NCBI GenBank assembly: GCA_035462375.1
Contig: DATHUJ010000203.1
Span: 1 to 41,036, forward strand
Length of the DNA stretch: 41,036 nt
From: DASTQL01 sp035462375
GTDB lineage: Bacteria; Actinomycetota; Actinomycetes; Jiangellales; Jiangellaceae
Direction of reading: 5' to 3'
In this document: one piece after another, positions 40,931 to 41,036 of the stretch
How the letters are laid out: every line of letters begins with the position of its first letter
How positions within the stretch are numbered: position 1 is the stretch's first letter
The notes under the pieces: model-generated
What the model saw: only the letters and a program-made list of their open reading frames with translations
What the model was told of the DNA's origin: nothing
The model's database searches: none
Program-made: the position numbers and the translations under genes

Positions 40931-41036
40931 ATGCACGTTCATCGTCCCGCCTTCGCGCTCGGTGTGGCCCTGCTCACGGCCGCGCCCCTGTCCGTCGTCA
41001 CCGCCTACGCCGCGGACTCCTCGGCCGCGCCGGGAC
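40931..41036 (+). CDS. Secreted protein, partial (5' end only)
   Basis: ATG 40931, with GGAG six bases upstream, starts MHVHRPAFALGVALLTAAPL followed by SVVTAYAADSSAAPG. This is a Sec-type signal peptide with likely cleavage at AYA-AD near residues 27-28. The gene runs off the right edge after 35 codons, so the mature protein is unknown. Confidence 0.65.
   Translation, partial: MHVHRPAFALGVALLTAAPLSVVTAYAADSSAAPG

Overview
The window is about 41 kb of very GC-rich DNA with dense coding, many GTG and TTG starts, strong purine-rich ribosome-binding sites and frequent 4-base start/stop overlaps. This fits a free-living aerobic actinomycete. The minus-strand order sucCD - DUF6350 membrane protein - purN - purH - folD, with a pcrA helicase beyond a convergent M23 peptidase, is a familiar actinobacterial chromosomal backbone. 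A Geodermatophilales or Nocardioidales member is plausible, but that is inference only. No tRNA, rRNA, CRISPR array, prophage or insertion sequence was seen.

Layout: 1-1314, a truncated Rossmann oxidoreductase and an SDR-type epimerase (minus). 1369-6135, central metabolism: icd (minus), mdh (plus), then folD - citrate synthase - DUF3017 (minus). 6338-6856, a secreted CHRD protein. 6986-9171, purN-purH, translationally coupled. 9313-11125, a plus-strand membrane protein placed between purN and the DUF6350 gene. 11237-15509, a plus-strand cassette: ECF-type sigma factor, single-pass membrane partner, kynureninase, a lipoprotein whose outer domain resembles that of the sigma partner, and an RDD membrane protein. 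15574-18221, sucD, sucC and a free-standing B12-binding protein (minus). 18389-23095, lipase, M23 peptidase, pcrA and a four-helix membrane protein, with a perfect 22-bp inverted repeat at 22626-22684. 23181-27100, a divergent envelope-stress unit: PspC-histidine kinase plus LuxR regulator (minus) facing a PspC/LiaF-like protein plus a small membrane protein (plus).

27097-35663 holds a ruined glycerophosphodiester phosphodiesterase, a membrane-anchored spermidine-synthase-like protein, DUF2277 and DUF5655 proteins, a second lipase, a Tat-exported PhoX-like phosphatase, a small unknown protein and a DUF2207 protein. 35720-40636 is a decayed giant regulator (SARP/BTAD - AAA - STAND NTPase - membrane helix - WD40) carrying about eight frameshifts and one in-frame stop. 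The window ends inside a secreted protein starting at 40931.

Functionally, gltA, icd, sucCD and mdh supply four TCA-cycle steps within 18 kb. folD supplies the one-carbon units consumed by purN and purH. Two units look like envelope sensors: the sigma/membrane-partner/lipoprotein cassette and the PspC two-component divergon. The most notable observations are the paralogous sensor domains flanking kynU, the plus-strand insertions into the conserved minus-strand backbone, the 22-bp palindrome, and the two neighbouring pseudogenes broken mainly by small indels.
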